DNA of 64,000 bases, from positions 28,043 to 92,042 of the forward strand of contig CACZDV010000007.1 in assembly GCA_902780025.1 (NCBI GenBank), in the 5' to 3' direction. The DNA comes from an uncultured Prevotellaceae bacterium. Its GTDB lineage: Bacteria > Bacteroidota > Bacteroidia > Bacteroidales > Bacteroidaceae. Below the pieces are notes generated by a model. That model saw only the letters and a program-made list of their open reading frames with translations, was not told the origin of the DNA and searched no databases. Positions within the stretch are counted from its first letter, which is position 1, and every line of letters begins with the position of its first letter. Of this stretch, positions 26,001 through 33,119 are shown one piece after another. The translations under genes and the position numbers were made by a program.

Positions 26001-28442
26001 AAGCAAGCCCAAGAGGCGTTTAAGGAAATGACGTTCCTGTTGGGCGAGGCTGAAAACGCCTACTCGACAACTGCCGAGGAGGTGATGCAGCGTGCTGCCG
26101 AAGCCGGACTGACGGCATGGGTGGAGGAGATGAAGCAGAATCCGCAGATGCAGGAGGGCTTGATGGCACAGTTACGCTCTACTTTTGACACCATTCAGGA
26201 TGCTATAAAAAAGGAAGCCTCGCAGTTGAAGAAGGAAGCCGAAATCATGTGGAACAATATCCTCATGCCAGACGGCGAGACCACCATGAAGCAGGCTTTC
26301 GACAAGACCATCTCGACGCTGGGAATTGAGCAGGGTAGGGTAAGCCGTGCGAACTCGCTCATCGGTGCAGGACAGGCTTCGGAGCGTGTGGTCGACAAGT
26401 TGGCTATCAAGCAGATGCAGGTACAGATGTCGATGCAGAAGGCATACTATGATCTGATGCGTAAACGCGGACTGGCTCAGGTAGAGATACTGAAACAACA
26501 GTCGAAAGAACTGGAAGAGCAGGGCAAGTTGGAGGAAGCCAAGCGCAAGAGCCAGGATGCACAGCATGTTCAGATGGCACTCAATCTGGCTACCACCAAG
26601 GAGCAAACCGAGCTGTTGAAACTGGAAGAGGAACTGACTGCCAAGGTTGAGGAATCTCAGAACCGCCTCTATACCGAGTTGAAGGAGTGGGGCAATCTGT
26701 TGGCTTCGAGCCTGCAAAGCATCTTCGAGGCTTCCAACGCCGGCAATGCGGATTACTATAACGAGCGCGCCAAGATGGACCTGACGGGCAAGGGCGGTCC
26801 AGGTGCGGGCACCTACGTTGTCATTGACAATGCAGGTACCAGCGATGCACAGGCCCACTATGAATACCTTGATGAGCGTCAGGCTCTGGAGCGTGAGCAT
26901 GAGATTGAGCAGCAGAACGCACAGGCAGAGGCGTGGAGCAAGGTCATGGATGACATCAATATGAAGATGTCGGAGAGCATCACCGACTGGATGAACGCTT
27001 TCCTTCAGAGCCAAAGCGTAGACCTGAACACAGCGGCACTCGGCGCCAATACAGCCGCCATCAATGCGCTGACATTGGCAATGGGTGGTGTTCCTGCAGC
27101 AGAAGGTTCTGGCGATACGGGCGTAGGAGAAGACGGTGTACCAAACTCCATACGCCGACCCGAAGAGAATAACGGTGGTGAAGCACCAACCTATAAGGCT
27201 CCTTGGCAGATGACCGAGGAAGATATTGTCAAGGGTCAGGAGAACATGGGGCTGATGTGGCAGTCGTACACCGAGCAGGGTACGGAGGCTATGATGCAGA
27301 TGCAAGAGAACCTGGCAGAGACACCAGGCATTACTCCACCGTGGCAGATGACTGAGGAAAGCATGCAGGCCGGTATGGAGAACATGCAGAATGCTTATCA
27401 GGGTATGGTTGATGCAAGCAACAAGGCTACTGGTCAGGTGCTTGCCAACCAGAGCAAGATACAGCAGGGCGAGAATCAGACCGACAAAAAGATATCATCT
27501 GGCGCACAGTCGGCTTTTGCCAAGATGACGGCAGCAGCCAACCTGTACGGTATTGCCTATCAGGCCATGTCGAATGACAATCTTTCAACGGCTCAGAAGT
27601 TTGAGATGATTGCCGTGCAGGCTGCAGGACAGGCAGCTATCAGTGCGCTGACAGCTTCGTTGGCACAGAACACGGGACAGGTTGCCGCCGACACGCCAGC
27701 CGTAGCATCAAAGGCATTTGCCCAACTTGGTCCTATCGGTGGTGCAGCAGCTTTTGCCGCCATCACAGCCATACTTGGTGGACTGGTTGGCCTTGCCGTC
27801 TCGAAGATTGCGAAATCGAAGAGTCAGATTGCACAGGTAACTGGTGCCAGTGTCGGTGCTGGTCGTATGGCAACAGGTATGCTGACGTATGGCGAAGGTA
27901 ACGTGAATGAATTTACGGATCCATCGACGCTGACGCCTGGCAGACAGTACAACGTGGATAGTGCAGACGGAAAGACGTACCGTGCTCGCTACATGGGCAA
28001 GAATGCCAAGACACACATCACCAACGGGCCGGAGTTCCACCTGGTAGGCGAGAAGGGTAGGGAGGCCATCATCGACGCGCACACTACCCGGCAGCTGCAG
28101 ATGGACGACAACGGCATCTGGCAGTCGATACAGACGCTATACAACGGCGGTCGCCTCAGTCATTCGTCAATGCGCCGTAGGGGTAGGGGAGTGAGAGCCT
28201 TTGCCGATGGTAATCTGGATGAGTTTGAGGAGGTTGAGAGCACGCTGGGTGGTGGCGATTCCGGCATGAGCATGGAGCAGGTAATATCACTGAAAGAGAG
28301 CATCGACCGACAGAGCGACCTGCTGGAAGACCTGCGAACAAACGGCATCAAGGCAACCTTTGACGTGTACGGCAAGGGTGGCTTGGTGGACAGCTACGAT
28401 ACTGGTAAGAAAAACGTGACGAGACATGGAGAGAGATATTGA
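17046..28442 (+). CDS. Giant tail tape-measure protein
   Basis: 3798 residues. Residues 1 to about 1850 are coiled coil rich in Lys, Glu and Gln, including three tandem modules around YWQAQMDGA / YWQRLIDD (about 20960, 21360 and 21790). Residues about 1870-2200 form the TP901-type tape-measure core (QAGITIDQVAALGSTVDALG, NNMNETTAAKWERLKNSIEEW). Hydrophobic segments follow (MKQNVIGAIIAAIAMLAMKM; later GGAAAFAAITAILGGLVGLA near 3580). The end carries the family's usual FHLVGEKGREAIID. Tape measures set tail length; at 1.5 angstrom per helical residue this would be over 500 nm if fully extended. The Stealth gene starts inside its last codons. Confidence 0.92.
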   Translation: MATRHELIHIDFVANAGKANPVMKSLQVACDDARVAKEKLDKELANAKAAGAPAKVIADIEGRLKAQTKTWEALQKGMREYTKGIDTLSKGIKEFNQGTLDQMSAKFNKSVYNAAKLVQSTVETGSKYWNQLQRLMDATDRNVTRAKEDIVTMMQSLKDGSSVSTVQLTRAKEVLEDLSRLAVYNSEEWRNLKAQMNEVAQAVDMVAATERSLKGEIASEQDALRLSNALTQESINLRHADGEAAMQAAKKEREGIEATMKGLSDKKAQRSKELDDIRDEIELQEHLDEVIKKRDQKIADARSTKQDAEQKRDEADRAIKAYDEQKAKVGELKKQVDELTKEQGKEAKAAEKAAEKAEKHAEAVGKQQEKVSGLEKEVEKLEQDLDTLSKQPVKPTVDTSGVDDAKKKINQEPIKPKVDDSEVKALEARLKAIQDAIAEKRQQIEAESKKGAGSISQWEETLKRVQGSKDGRLTAMGLGDEKKQMDDLLDVANRFYEIIKKVKGVTEDKFIPAQAAEPIKQLAEYYQITEEEARKLIHTLERSDVVQKKFATMRFDEHTGFLTVEQKKGVDDQQIRIEAAQSYLEKAREREAGQTERINKLTGELNDLEQKEAEQKEKIAAASEKAAQAAEQQNEATDKKVKLSKKEQQEVEKLTQDNAALTSTIEALKKQRDALTASDEKGAEAAKKGAEAAKEEAQAMKMTAEEAKAALEEMRKMSTLKLKGDTGLEASNIEQAQQYLMGRIKAINPSGVGGGRFTLQGKNQIKDLIDAFKKDYGIGSDKEAREIVSRLVTGKNGGLIQRGVYDKEFGALQVTVDPEALKQRGARMLELTNISKGVTAATKEQTAADQAQEEEVKRLREEYRKEDETLRKRKEEYQKRLDKANAIGGPEEKDGKRTARGQALDDAETYRQRYVVKQEERTKAAWEEYQAVKSGTQATEANTKAKKDNVSVDQQKKQIDEQIAALEQQKAGNTERLTQLQEKGAKAAKKNAEATQEQTQAVKESADAEMTMEQLLKRREDLDSKLAAKKEQLRKAQEELEKMTKSETAAEKEQSDVTARLTQKQAEYNEELQKMGPMKEARDQATKDRRNAQRVINRSDETINTTMREVLPERKSEEEMTQMRKKAEDLQKEINDLTQAFDQNAQAITNLNRKETEAAIEMAQSENVSIEKVKQAIELLKKKIETEATDAKTMQERGDAINRLSERLTQMNAEVAKLSQPIADRLKVDDLGTLSETEIRQGIEAAKQLIQTYKSGSDEANQLAERIVKAEKHLKDTGIEAARTAQKQAEAQQLLAEKHKQMQDRMSALNRLSKEGLTETQRYWQAQMDGATRGSRAFKEAERNLKRINAEQEKQTQAQLEASANRLGRKNLRTLSGAELQESVNAAKQLLATMKPTNAAYTDLQNNIIRAEEHMKQYGLETARSAQQAAAQLQMMKDRMVDLSKLSDAGLEETRRYWQAQMDGAERTSQAYIEAKANMEAIVHEQQKLAAEQVKTDAQKIYGNKMLMSEGSIRNAIEAAKQYQQTLAATSPEYQRLKAAIVDAEEHIKKYGVEAERAARKEAQAIADAARKRQENDTMMRKQLYNTRDLSASALKAQEQYWQRLIDDPNTAAASLARYEKDLKRVRQLQEQAIKTEGQEAFNFFKDGKDENASANEIKKQADALKKYRDSLPQKDNADTIAKINEYLIKAGQSAEKAAQQAMSLRQAVTIGKQVRGGSFSGSTEELKQAKKVLEELQQRVEKGGRSWQKLQRDIDGINIELKRVNTISKEVQEVLDRPKGRSYNELKQAVEQGRLKLQSMDRTTKEGQKAFDELAKKIKACDLEMKTLGNSAKGTVSAFDKAWGRLKTYISLYVGAAVAMQKITSTMGDLMTLSDKMGEVRKTTHFTADEVGRLSDNLTKLDTRTPIEQLLSISARGGQLGLKAQEDIRGFTEAANQLMVALPEMGEESATELMKIAKATGDLKRNGDDVQETLERVGSTIIELRANSASTAPAITDFVKRVGAVGAQAGITIDQVAALGSTVDALGGRVEMSATALSRMIPAIRNNSFAVANAIGVTEKSLKDLFNSGRAMDAMVLIFQKMRESVHQYDTSTEKGMNAMADHVEEMLGKNATMQEVMKELNQQGARAGIVFGLLSQNVDELEKQLGIANNAYRQNTALLNEYNNMNETTAAKWERLKNSIEEWFVSDSAQRFLGRIIDRLRTLADWFASDGPLAIGFKLMLTYAAAMKLQIGAAFMGIGGGFKTLTTALMAGMAGIGTSLGVLGEKLGLVTARTRLARMEWKKMDLAMKQNVIGAIIAAIAMLAMKMWEWHKAAKEAAAEVGRFNQKMADEKKALDSLFEPLNKSNLAQKDRLDLIKQINDKYGKYLGYMLSETSSAIQLADAHALIAKRIREEAYERRIADKERSIQEEHNEDVNAAYAKITDRLRKNAKGNADVQAMADMLKGIVDSRMGEIKYAYDDSNNIFKAKTSYYLDPNIKGAIDNGIERLILDGKLSRDNVQLIQKAVYKYTVEAKNQHDDIMSQTANLRSDLRGIQGAIKYDLANNINTLVSKVASTVGNAVRNIKQQQQNTPLMLQPQGGGSGVNIPNLFGGQQQGGWSAPWQQTRETTPDQQMAPAGWKPDIDKKNVEQVRQFVADQDALRSALQASGEQLDEAQRKVAESWLLSDEQLKEYRKIIQKADYSPGGKNANPYGNYNKVTSPYSEWNGDDLVARRKEMLERVKALANGADVQAVLSEDAKFISDAVRKNIKTTNDAIEWYNSERLKIQDALHAKHLTNTGDWLDPKAQRRASRVVRDEMKYYLDELDAYYTERKAKIQEAQNDEEISEAEARNRTIANEAEWRQRRAELQQLYAKKGAKVTQAEQQAIFNIISERTGETTTFIQRDIAQTVKFIEDVGKKSKAAMDRIYGNLDKDIEQDFLRQRNAIGQHMKAIQDIIDKERPFNGITKDLQTNLTTMGILTAHMSKERDELMAKNADMTKFNEKQAQEAFKEMTFLLGEAENAYSTTAEEVMQRAAEAGLTAWVEEMKQNPQMQEGLMAQLRSTFDTIQDAIKKEASQLKKEAEIMWNNILMPDGETTMKQAFDKTISTLGIEQGRVSRANSLIGAGQASERVVDKLAIKQMQVQMSMQKAYYDLMRKRGLAQVEILKQQSKELEEQGKLEEAKRKSQDAQHVQMALNLATTKEQTELLKLEEELTAKVEESQNRLYTELKEWGNLLASSLQSIFEASNAGNADYYNERAKMDLTGKGGPGAGTYVVIDNAGTSDAQAHYEYLDERQALEREHEIEQQNAQAEAWSKVMDDINMKMSESITDWMNAFLQSQSVDLNTAALGANTAAINALTLAMGGVPAAEGSGDTGVGEDGVPNSIRRPEENNGGEAPTYKAPWQMTEEDIVKGQENMGLMWQSYTEQGTEAMMQMQENLAETPGITPPWQMTEESMQAGMENMQNAYQGMVDASNKATGQVLANQSKIQQGENQTDKKISSGAQSAFAKMTAAANLYGIAYQAMSNDNLSTAQKFEMIAVQAAGQAAISALTASLAQNTGQVAADTPAVASKAFAQLGPIGGAAAFAAITAILGGLVGLAVSKIAKSKSQIAQVTGASVGAGRMATGMLTYGEGNVNEFTDPSTLTPGRQYNVDSADGKTYRARYMGKNAKTHITNGPEFHLVGEKGREAIIDAHTTRQLQMDDNGIWQSIQTLYNGGRLSHSSMRRRGRGVRAFADGNLDEFEEVESTLGGGDSGMSMEQVISLKESIDRQSDLLEDLRTNGIKATFDVYGKGGLVDSYDTGKKNVTRHGERY

Positions 28443-29391
28443 CTTAGTAATACCGATGGTATTTCCCGCTGACCCTGAGTGGCGGCGGGAATACCAACGC
28501 TTCCATATAGGGGATGCGACAAAGAGCGAGCGTTTCCGTTCGTGGGGTACTGAGGAACTGCTGGTGAGGTGCTGCATAAAGTTTATGCCGTGGCTCAGAC
28601 GCATCTATATCCTGCTGGCACAGGAAAGCCAGGTGCAGGAGTGGATGAAGAACCTTGCGGCAGAACAGCGAGGCACTATGCAGCCGGAGGTGAGGACAGT
28701 GTTTCATCGGGAGTTTATGCCGGCAAACATGCTGCCATGCTTTGCGAGTCCGTGCATTGAGATGTTCCTGCATAAGATACCAGAGCTGTCGGAATACTTT
28801 ATCTACGGCAATGACGATATGTTTCCGCTGAGTCCGCTGCAGCCGGAGGACTTCTTCCGTCAGACAGAACCGGACGGCACACTCTTGCCGTGCCAGAAGA
28901 TAACGGAGCGAGTGTATCCACCGAATCCGAATATCTTCCAGAGGAAGTGCATGTATCAACTGAACATGATAGCGGGGCGCTACGGCAAGCACTATACAGT
29001 GAAGTGGCCCGACACGGGGCATATCTTTGCTGCCATCAGGAAGAGCAGCTGTGAGGAGGTATGGCGCAGACATGGCGACGAGATAACCTATTACCTGTCG
29101 CCGCTGAAGCGTAACGACCGAAGTTACAATCACTATATCTACATGCTGTATCAGCACTTTGAGGGATTGTATGTAGAGCACCGTCCACCAAGGCACTATA
29201 CCGACCATGAAACGCCGACACAGCGGCTGGCAGAGATTATCCGTGACCCGCAGGCGGGAATGGTCTGCCTGAATGACAACGAGAAGATCTTCGACTGGAA
29301 GGTAAGGGCGGAGATAGTTCACAGGGAGATTGAGAGAAAGCTGGAGGGAGCTGCTGTGACACAGCAGTATACAGGACAAATAACTGAATAA
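28426..29391 (+). CDS. Stealth-family sugar-phosphate transferase
   Basis: 321 residues. It carries Stealth conserved regions in order: CR1 DLVIPMVFPADPEW at about 5-18, CR2 with FRSWGTEELLVRCCIKFMPW, IYILLAQES and the hallmark SEYFIYGNDDMFP (about 120-132), and a later region with NHYIYMLYQHFEG. Known members move hexose-1-phosphate from a nucleotide sugar onto capsule or cell-wall glycans, making phosphodiester links. It overlaps the tape-measure end by 17 bp and lies 4 bp before a glycosyltransferase gene, so it is co-expressed with virion genes. No signal peptide: it acts in the cytoplasm. The substrate is unknown. Confidence 0.8.
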   Translation: MERDIDLVIPMVFPADPEWRREYQRFHIGDATKSERFRSWGTEELLVRCCIKFMPWLRRIYILLAQESQVQEWMKNLAAEQRGTMQPEVRTVFHREFMPANMLPCFASPCIEMFLHKIPELSEYFIYGNDDMFPLSPLQPEDFFRQTEPDGTLLPCQKITERVYPPNPNIFQRKCMYQLNMIAGRYGKHYTVKWPDTGHIFAAIRKSSCEEVWRRHGDEITYYLSPLKRNDRSYNHYIYMLYQHFEGLYVEHRPPRHYTDHETPTQRLAEIIRDPQAGMVCLNDNEKIFDWKVRAEIVHREIERKLEGAAVTQQYTGQITE

Positions 29392-29395
29392 CGAC

Positions 29396-30895
29396 ATGAA
29401 GATAGCATTGGTAGCCATCGGGCGGCGCGAGAACAGATATGCCCGAGAATGGGTTGATCATTACCTTGAACTGGGGTTTGACCACATCTACATCTGTGAC
29501 AACAACCACGATGGGGAGGAAAACTTCGAGGATGTTCTCGGCGACAGAATTGCCGAGCATAAGGTTAGCATCCATGATTATAGAAACAGGCAGGGCGTGC
29601 AGGTCACAGCCTATAACGAGATGTATCGCCAGTATGGCGGTCAGTACGACTGGATAGCGTTCTTTGACTTCGACGAGTTTCTGACGGTGAACAGCGTGAT
29701 GACGGTGAAGCAGTGGCTGGCTTTCTATACAGGTACTGATGCCGATACGGTGCTGGTGAACTGGAAATGCTATGGCGACTGCGGACTGGTGTATGATGAC
29801 GGACGTGGCGTGAAGGAGCGCTTCACGGAGCCGTTGCCGCTGGACAAGGCCGTGCAGTATGATTTCCCCAACAACAACCACATCAAGAGCATCGTGAGGG
29901 GTGGACTCGGTGAGATTTCCTTCGGGCGCAATCCGCATATTCCCGATACGGCGCGCTGCTGCTATACAGCTACGTGGCAGCCTTGCGAGGCATCTCCATT
30001 CCAGCCATACGACTTCAACGTGGCCACTCTGCACCACTACGCCACGAAAACCATTGAGGAGTGGATGATGAACAAGTGGACGAAGGGTACTGGCAACAAG
30101 CCTGACATGGATGCTTTCCGAAAGAAGTATAAGGGACGATTCTTTAAGTATAACGAGGCAACGCCTGAGAAGCAGGCTTACATGGAAGCCTTCGAGCGCA
30201 ACAAGGAACAGCGAGTTACGGTGTGCATCGTCCACTACAACACACCAGAGATGACGCGCTGCTGCATCCGTTCGCTGCAGAAGCATACGCCTGGTGTTGG
30301 CATCATCGTGTTCGACAACAGCGACAAGCTACCGTTTGTGCCGATGGACGGTGTAGAGGTTATCGACAATACCAAGGGCCAGATCATTGACTTCGACGAG
30401 TGGCTGAAGGAGTTCCCGGATAAGGTGGACGTCGGCAACGGATGGGCGTCGGCCAAGCACTGTTGGACGGTGCAGTGGCTTGTGAACAAGCGTCGCAATC
30501 CGTTTATCCTGATGGATTCGGATGTGCTCATCAAGCAGGACATCAGTAGTTTCTGGGATAAGACGCAGGCGTTCGTCGGACAGGTGAAGCCCCACATGTC
30601 GGCTTTCAGGATTACTGTTGAGAGGGTGATACCGTTCCTTTGCTTTGTCAACGTGCCGATGATGAAGGGAGGAGGTGTGAGTTACTTCAACTTCCCGAAG
30701 ATGTGGGCACTGACCTATAAGTCTCCCGACAAGGCGTATGACACGGGATGCTGGTTCTTGGAGGATGTGAGACGCCACGGCCTGCCGCGCCGTGAGTTGA
30801 GCATAGACCCTTATGCCCTGCATTTCGGTCATGGCAGTTGGAAAGGGAAGGACCCGAAAGAGTGGCTGGAGGAGCATAAAGCCCTGTGGGCATAG
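29396..30895 (+). CDS. Two-domain glycosyltransferase
   Basis: 499 residues. The first domain (about 1-270) matches the Glyco_tranf_2_4/GT92-like pattern: MKIALVAIGRRENRYAREWV, FDHIYICDNNHDGE, then the metal-binding IAFFDFDEFL near residue 90. The second (about 275-499) is a GT2-like GT-A fold: VTVCIVHYNTPEMTRCCIRSL, IIVFDNSD, then FILMDSDVL as its DxD motif. A fused pair suggests addition of two sugars or a repeat. It is flanked by the Stealth and phosphoribosyltransferase genes. Substrates cannot be read from the sequence. Confidence 0.82.
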   Translation: MKIALVAIGRRENRYAREWVDHYLELGFDHIYICDNNHDGEENFEDVLGDRIAEHKVSIHDYRNRQGVQVTAYNEMYRQYGGQYDWIAFFDFDEFLTVNSVMTVKQWLAFYTGTDADTVLVNWKCYGDCGLVYDDGRGVKERFTEPLPLDKAVQYDFPNNNHIKSIVRGGLGEISFGRNPHIPDTARCCYTATWQPCEASPFQPYDFNVATLHHYATKTIEEWMMNKWTKGTGNKPDMDAFRKKYKGRFFKYNEATPEKQAYMEAFERNKEQRVTVCIVHYNTPEMTRCCIRSLQKHTPGVGIIVFDNSDKLPFVPMDGVEVIDNTKGQIIDFDEWLKEFPDKVDVGNGWASAKHCWTVQWLVNKRRNPFILMDSDVLIKQDISSFWDKTQAFVGQVKPHMSAFRITVERVIPFLCFVNVPMMKGGGVSYFNFPKMWALTYKSPDKAYDTGCWFLEDVRRHGLPRRELSIDPYALHFGHGSWKGKDPKEWLEEHKALWA

Positions 30896-30924
30896 TTTCA
30901 AGATTCAGGTTTCAGGTTCAAGCT

Positions 30925-31791
30925 ATGATATATAAGAGTTATCAAGACCTGTCGGACGCTATCCGCAGGAATCTATGGAAGATACCGCAGGATGTAGACA
31001 TTATTGTCGGCATACCGCGCTCTGGCATGATAGCCGCACTGATGGTGGCCGAGTTGCTGGGCAGGCGATGTGCTTCGTTGGATGATTTTCTTGACGGCAA
31101 CATCATGTCGTGCGGTGACAGACAGACCTTGCTTGGCAGGGGAAGGCCGGGGAAAGTACTGGTGATAGACGATACCGTCAACACCGGTGCTGCAATTGTC
31201 AGGGCGCGCAAGATGCTGGTTACGACGACAGGGCCGTATGACATTCTGTTCGGCTGTGTTTTTGCCCGTGGCAGAGATGCCAAGGCACTGGTGAACATCT
31301 GGCTGGAGGATATCTACGTGCCAGGCGAGCGGTGGTATCTCTATGAGTGGAACATCATGCACCATCATGCGCATAAGACACAGGCCATGATGTGGGACAT
31401 TGACGGCGTGCTGTGCCAAGACCCGCCGTCGGAGCGTGACACCAAAGCCTACGAGTACTACCTTGAACATGCCGTTCCGATGGTGGTGCCCACCACACCG
31501 ATTGGGGCCATCGTTACCTACAGGCTGGAGAAGTACCGGGATATAACCGAGCGATGGCTGGAAAGACACGGCATACAATATAACGACCTGATTATGTTTC
31601 AGGCTGATAGTCGTGAAGAGCGCAATGCCACGTCGTACCCGGGCAGATATAAGGCGCATCAGTATAAGAAGTCGGACTGGGCAACCCTGTTTGTCGAGAG
31701 CGACCGCGAGCAGGCGGCGAGAATCTGCGAACTTAGCGGAAAACCTGTGTTCTGCTATGAGGATGGGAAGATGTATTTAAAATGCCCTTGA
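30925..31791 (+). CDS. Phosphoribosyltransferase-HAD fusion
   Basis: 288 residues from MIYKSYQDLSDAIRRN. An in-frame ATG at 30886 overlaps the previous gene and gives an unlikely leader. The N-terminal type I PRTase domain has a PRPP-binding loop VLVIDDTVNTGAAI (about 85-98) and the early IIVGIPRSGMIAALM. The C-terminal HAD domain has motif I MMWDIDGVL (DxD) and later YKKSDWATLFVESD as motifs III/IV. PRTase plus HAD is the chemistry used to transfer 5-phosphoribose and then remove the phosphate in some capsule pathways. The last codons (AAA TGC CCT TGA) lie in the next promoter's -33 block. Confidence 0.82.
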   Translation: MIYKSYQDLSDAIRRNLWKIPQDVDIIVGIPRSGMIAALMVAELLGRRCASLDDFLDGNIMSCGDRQTLLGRGRPGKVLVIDDTVNTGAAIVRARKMLVTTTGPYDILFGCVFARGRDAKALVNIWLEDIYVPGERWYLYEWNIMHHHAHKTQAMMWDIDGVLCQDPPSERDTKAYEYYLEHAVPMVVPTTPIGAIVTYRLEKYRDITERWLERHGIQYNDLIMFQADSREERNATSYPGRYKAHQYKKSDWATLFVESDREQAARICELSGKPVFCYEDGKMYLKCP

Positions 31792-31818
31792 CTTTTTCTT
31801 TAGAAATCACGATATTGC
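31783..31818 (+). promoter_or_regulatory. TGCCCTTGAC-class promoter
   Basis: TGCCCTTGAC (31783-31792) with GATATTGC at 31811-31818, at the same spacing as the others. It overlaps the stop codon of the PRTase-HAD gene and lies 18 bp before the next start. Confidence 0.65.
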
Positions 31819-31835
31819 GGTAAAACGATATAGCT

Positions 31836-33026
31836 ATGTTTATACGAAGCGAAAACGAAATCATATCGCTGATGCCTACGGCACGGTGGAGCAGACCCGA
31901 CCAAATCTACGGTTATGTGGAAGAGGAAGAGCGGGTGGCTCTGGAGCCGTTGCTTGGCACCACGCTGTATCAGCATCTCTGCAACGAGTATGAGCGACTG
32001 CGCAAGGAATACGGCGACATCACATCGACGACCGTCAAACCGACAGGCAAGGCGAAGAAAGACCCCAAGGTGCCTCATGCCGACGTGACAGAACGTATGG
32101 ACCGCGTGCAGGCAGGTTTGGTTGAGCCGACATGTACTGCCCAGGCAAAGGAGGAAAAGGATGTTCCGAAGCAGGATCAGGTGACTGTCAGACTGCTGCG
32201 TATCTGTCAGCAGATTGTGTTCTACAAGATGTTGTCGCACAAGGCCGGCTTGCTGACGGTCTCGTTCAACGAGGGCGGTGGAATGAACCAGGTGAGTGCA
32301 GAGGGCTACGAGCCTGCCGACCAGAAGAAGATAGAACACGTGGTGAAGGATGCCTACATGAGTGCAGGCCGCGCCATAGACTCACTGCTGCTGTTTCTGG
32401 AGGCAGACGCCAAAGGCGATAAGGTGTTTACCGATAAGTGGCAGGAGGCTGACGCTTACTACCTGCATAAGGACTTGCTTTTCCAGACGGCCCGAGTATT
32501 GAACGAATACCTGGATATCAAGGGTGAGCGTATGGCGTATGTAGCACTGGTAAGAGATATCCGCTTCTGTCAGAATACTTATTTGAAGCCACGCATCGGC
32601 GGCAAGCTACTGAAGGCAGTGGTGGCGTATGCCAACAATGGTGCTGCTACGAAGGAGGTTGACGCAGAGGTCTACGATGAGCTGTTGTCGATGCTTCGTA
32701 CTGCACTGGCCCTCTATGTGGAAAGCCGAAGAACGGAGCTGGCTCCTGTAAAAGAGAAGTTGGCAAGGCGTGACTCCATGACTGATGCACAGCAGGCTAT
32801 GGCAACGGCCTGCAACTTCATCGAAGAGCACATTGATGCACTTGGCGACGCAGCCGTAGACACACCTATATATAACGCGATACGCGCCCGCGAGGCAAAG
32901 GAGGCGCAGGATGCAGCCAACGCAGAAGCTGCAGCAGAGCGCCAGCGCAAGGCAGTCTGCGAGCAGAACAGACGCAAATTGTTTACCGGTTTCCCGGCCA
33001 CTCACAGAACGCCGGAACTAAAGTGA
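31836..33026 (+). CDS. Conserved structural-type protein, unknown
   Basis: 396 residues. The N terminus (FIRSENEIISLMPTARWS, ALEPLLGTTLYQHLCNEYERL) and overall helical make-up resemble a protein family I associate with the head-gene region of Bacteroidales phages (DUF6712-like, from memory). The C-terminal third is Ala/Glu-rich coiled coil (AREAKEAQDAANAEAAAERQR). It has its own promoter and lies just before the protease-scaffold gene. A head-assembly or connector role is inferred from position. Confidence 0.6.
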   Translation: MFIRSENEIISLMPTARWSRPDQIYGYVEEEERVALEPLLGTTLYQHLCNEYERLRKEYGDITSTTVKPTGKAKKDPKVPHADVTERMDRVQAGLVEPTCTAQAKEEKDVPKQDQVTVRLLRICQQIVFYKMLSHKAGLLTVSFNEGGGMNQVSAEGYEPADQKKIEHVVKDAYMSAGRAIDSLLLFLEADAKGDKVFTDKWQEADAYYLHKDLLFQTARVLNEYLDIKGERMAYVALVRDIRFCQNTYLKPRIGGKLLKAVVAYANNGAATKEVDAEVYDELLSMLRTALALYVESRRTELAPVKEKLARRDSMTDAQQAMATACNFIEEHIDALGDAAVDTPIYNAIRAREAKEAQDAANAEAAAERQRKAVCEQNRRKLFTGFPATHRTPELK

Positions 33027-33055
33027 AAGGTGTAGAAATTGCTTCTTGCTTGGTT

Positions 33056-33091
33056 TGCCCTTGACAATCACGGCGATACATAGTAAATTGC
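33056..33091 (+). promoter_or_regulatory. TGCCCTTGAC-class promoter (protease-scaffold)
   Basis: TGCCCTTGAC (33056-33065) and TAAATTGC (33084-33091), 20 bp between TTG and the -7 element, 28 bp before the start. Confidence 0.72.
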
Positions 33092-33119
33092 GGAAAAAGT
33101 TGAATAAAAACGAAAGAAT

